64,000 nucleotides of DNA from Alteriqipengyuania bathyomarina_B. Its GTDB lineage: Bacteria > Pseudomonadota > Alphaproteobacteria > Sphingomonadales > Sphingomonadaceae. The notes under the pieces are model-generated. The model ran no database searches. It was not told the DNA's origin and saw nothing but the letters and a program-made list of their open reading frames with translations. The DNA lies in contig NZ_JBCFZM010000002.1 in NCBI RefSeq assembly GCF_038594605.1, positions 186,001 through 250,000 on the forward strand. The letters are read 5' to 3'. Shown in pieces: positions 62,345-64,000 of this stretch (its first letter is position 1; the number at the start of each line of letters is the position of its first letter). The position numbers and the translations under genes were made by a program.

Positions 62345-63517
62345 GTGTATTCAGAAGACGATATCAATTCCGCCGTCGAGGCGGGCGCGCTGAGCGAGGA
62401 TGCTGCCGCATCCTTTCGCGCGCACATGAGCGAGGTGCGCGGCATCTCGCGCGGGGACGAGGAGAACTTCAGGCTCCTCAACTCCTTCAACGACATTTTC
62501 GTGACCATCGGCATCGTCATCATGCTGTTCGCGGCCGGGGCCATCGGCCAGCAGCTGGGGCAGATGCTGGTCGCCGTGCCCCAAATGAACTGGGACTCGG
62601 ACTACACGCAAGCCGACATGGATGCCTTCCAGCAGGCGATGGGCCTGCGCGTCACCGTTTCGATCGCCATCGCTGGGGGCCTCATCGCGCTCACCTCGTG
62701 GCCGCTGGCCGAATTCTTTACCCGGCGGCGGCGCATGGCGCTGCCCAGCATCGTGTTGCTGCTGGGCTTCGTCGCGGGCGTGTTCATCGGCACCACCGCG
62801 CTCGGCATTTCTCTGATCGGCAGCAAGGATAGCGAACCCTATGCTGGCTACCTCATCGCCGGCGGCGGTCTGATTGCGGTACTGGCGGCATGGCTGCACT
62901 GGCTGCGGTTCAAGGTGCCGATCACGGTCGCCGCGGGCGCAGCCGCGCTCTCGGCGACGGGAATCGGCCTGATCCTCGCCGCGATCGAGCCGCTGGACCT
63001 CGAAATGGGCGATGTGGCGCTGTGGCTGACTTTCGTGGCCGGGCTTGGCGTGTTCGCATTCGCGATGCGGTGGGACCTCAAGGACCCGGCGCGCACCACG
63101 CGGCGTAGCGATGTCGCCTTCTGGCTGCATCTGCTGGCCGCGCCGATGATCGCGCATCCCATTTTCTACGGTCTCGGCGTGGTGGGCGGATCGGATATTG
63201 GCATTGGCAAGGCGGTTGCGGTGCTGGCGATCTACGTCGCCTTCGGGATCGTTGCGCTGATTGTCGATCGGCGTGCGCTGCTGGTATCCGCGCTGATCTA
63301 CGTACTGGTCGCGCTGACCTATCTGTTCGACGAGTTCGGCGCGGTCGAGCTGACCGTGGCGCTGACCGCGCTGGTGATCGGCTCGGCATTGCTGACGCTG
63401 TCGGCCTTCTGGGCACCGATCCGCAGCGCCGTGCTCGGCATCGTGCCCTACGACTGGCGCGACGCCCTGCCGAGCAGCGAGCGTGATGTCGATCTGATGG
63501 ACGCGCAGCCCGCCTGA
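62345..63517 (+). CDS. Polytopic membrane protein (DUF2157-like)
   Basis: A 390-residue protein with a short hydrophilic N-terminal domain (about 1-45; SEDDINSAVEAGALSEDAAASFRAHM) and roughly ten membrane helices. The N-terminal pattern resembles the DUF2157 family. The start codon is GTG at 62345. There are no transport motifs such as ATP-binding loops. It has a cytoplasmic amphipathic region and an extended C-terminal pair of helices (about 310-365). Function is unknown. A strong terminator (63549-63588) follows. Confidence 0.65.
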   Translation: MYSEDDINSAVEAGALSEDAAASFRAHMSEVRGISRGDEENFRLLNSFNDIFVTIGIVIMLFAAGAIGQQLGQMLVAVPQMNWDSDYTQADMDAFQQAMGLRVTVSIAIAGGLIALTSWPLAEFFTRRRRMALPSIVLLLGFVAGVFIGTTALGISLIGSKDSEPYAGYLIAGGGLIAVLAAWLHWLRFKVPITVAAGAAALSATGIGLILAAIEPLDLEMGDVALWLTFVAGLGVFAFAMRWDLKDPARTTRRSDVAFWLHLLAAPMIAHPIFYGLGVVGGSDIGIGKAVAVLAIYVAFGIVALIVDRRALLVSALIYVLVALTYLFDEFGAVELTVALTALVIGSALLTLSAFWAPIRSAVLGIVPYDWRDALPSSERDVDLMDAQPA

Positions 63518-63548
63518 CCACGGGCCGCCATCGCGGCTTGCAAGATCG

Positions 63549-63588
63549 ATGCCCCGTCGCCATCACCGGCGGCGGGGCATTGGTTTTT
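63549..63588 (+). terminator. Rho-independent terminator after the 390-residue membrane protein gene
   Basis: ATGCCCCGTCGCC (63549-63561) pairs with GGCGGCGGGGCAT (63568-63580), with one G-T pair, around a six-base loop. It is followed by TGGTTTTT (63581-63588). Confidence 0.75.
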
Positions 63589-63602
63589 CGGGGCGTTGCG
63601 GG

Positions 63603-64000
63603 ATGGACGAGGACAATTCGGGGCCGAAGATCCTGCGACGGCGCGCCGCGATCTCCTACGTCATAACCGCGCTGGTCGTGGTTGCGACCGCCGCCGACGT
63701 GGTGGCGGAGAGCGCGTATATCTATGGCTGGTCCGACTTCTGGGCCTGGCCGGTCGGCGACGGCTTTCTGGTCGATCAGCTTTTCCTGAGCGCCGCCATG
63801 GTGCTGTTTGTCTCCTTCATCCTCAACAGCTTCTGGATATATCAGGCGCACCGCAACATGTGGGTCCGGTCCGACGAGGACATGGAGGTTTCGCCCGGAT
63901 GGGCAATCGGCTGGTATGCGGTGCCCATCGCCAACCTGTTCAAGCCGTTTCAGGCGATGCACGAGCTTTATCGGATGAGCCTGCAGGAGGACGATACCGA
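63603..64000 (+). CDS. DUF4328-like membrane protein, truncated at the window end
   Basis: Partial gene: 132 codons are visible from the ATG at 63603 and the frame is still open at the edge. The product has an N-terminal basic stretch, two membrane helices (about 14-32 and 55-78) and HRNMWVRSDEDMEVSPGWAIGWYAVPIANLFKPFQAMHEL (in pieces). This resembles the DUF4328 family, whose members have N-terminal TM helices and a conserved GWAIGWYFVPIANLW-type motif. Function is unknown. The family call is tentative because the C terminus is missing. Confidence 0.75.
   Translation, partial: MDEDNSGPKILRRRAAISYVITALVVVATAADVVAESAYIYGWSDFWAWPVGDGFLVDQLFLSAAMVLFVSFILNSFWIYQAHRNMWVRSDEDMEVSPGWAIGWYAVPIANLFKPFQAMHELYRMSLQEDDT

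Overview
The window is a high-GC, gene-dense alphaproteobacterial chromosome segment. Gene content and protein style point to Sphingomonadales, most likely Erythrobacteraceae (Erythrobacter/Qipengyuania-like). Supporting signs are the rpmF-plsX-fabH-ihfA-merR run, the mutY-DciA-DsbA-DsbA-smc run, an atpHAGDC operon without the F0 genes, an 85-residue epsilon subunit, CTP-free short 5' leaders, and dispersed palindromic repeats. Taxonomy is inferred from family content, not from a marker-gene search. No rRNA, tRNA, CRISPR array, insertion sequence or prophage was seen.

Layout. 0-5.4 kb: mgtE, small conserved proteins (DUF1489, DUF4168) and a secreted zinc-protease-like protein. 4.5-8.3 kb (minus): a tightly overlapping operon of a Tat-exported beta-lactamase-like hydrolase, nudC, a FrnE-type DsbA protein and a secreted TIM-barrel-like protein. 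8.5-16.2 kb: mutY diverging from DUF721/DciA, two thioredoxin-fold Dsb proteins, smc and a nucleotidyltransferase. 16.2-19.4 kb (minus): merR, ihfA, fabH, plsX and rpmF; rpmF is only 59 codons and easily missed. 19.6-24.6 kb: MAPEG, an MBL hydrolase, a Flp pilin, a cytochrome c lipoprotein, an XRE/membrane-protein pair, and an S24 (LexA/CI-like) repressor divergent from two coupled small genes. 24.7-33 kb: 2-hydroxyacid dehydrogenase, cysS (with a palindromic repeat inserted in frame), DUF998, nitroreductase, cobT, transaldolase, DUF2490 and DUF4197. 33-35.2 kb: priA.

35.2-48.9 kb looks like an accessory block between priA and atpH, which are near neighbours in many alphaproteobacteria. It holds three tandem paralogous secreted TPR proteins, of which only the last keeps an HEXXH zinc site. 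It also holds a FeS-type photolyase, a siderophore-interacting flavoprotein with a Fur-like box in its promoter, succinate-semialdehyde dehydrogenase, a TetR regulator, a DUF305 protein, Ada and a membrane-anchored trypsin-like protease.

48.9-55.4 kb: the F1 ATP synthase operon, unusually interleaved with an ABM monooxygenase, a lipoprotein, a membrane protein and a frameshifted secreted protein. 55.4-64 kb: VanZ-like, HNH nuclease (no canonical start codon), a lipoprotein, glmU, gph, an S9 prolyl oligopeptidase, an SDR dehydrogenase, a polytopic membrane protein and a truncated DUF4328 gene at the edge.

Most genes are housekeeping. The least ordinary parts are the degenerate protease paralogues, the interleaved atp operon, the S24 module with its TAGGA-repeat operator, and the in-frame repeat in cysS. 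No intergenic stretch exceeds about 300 bases.
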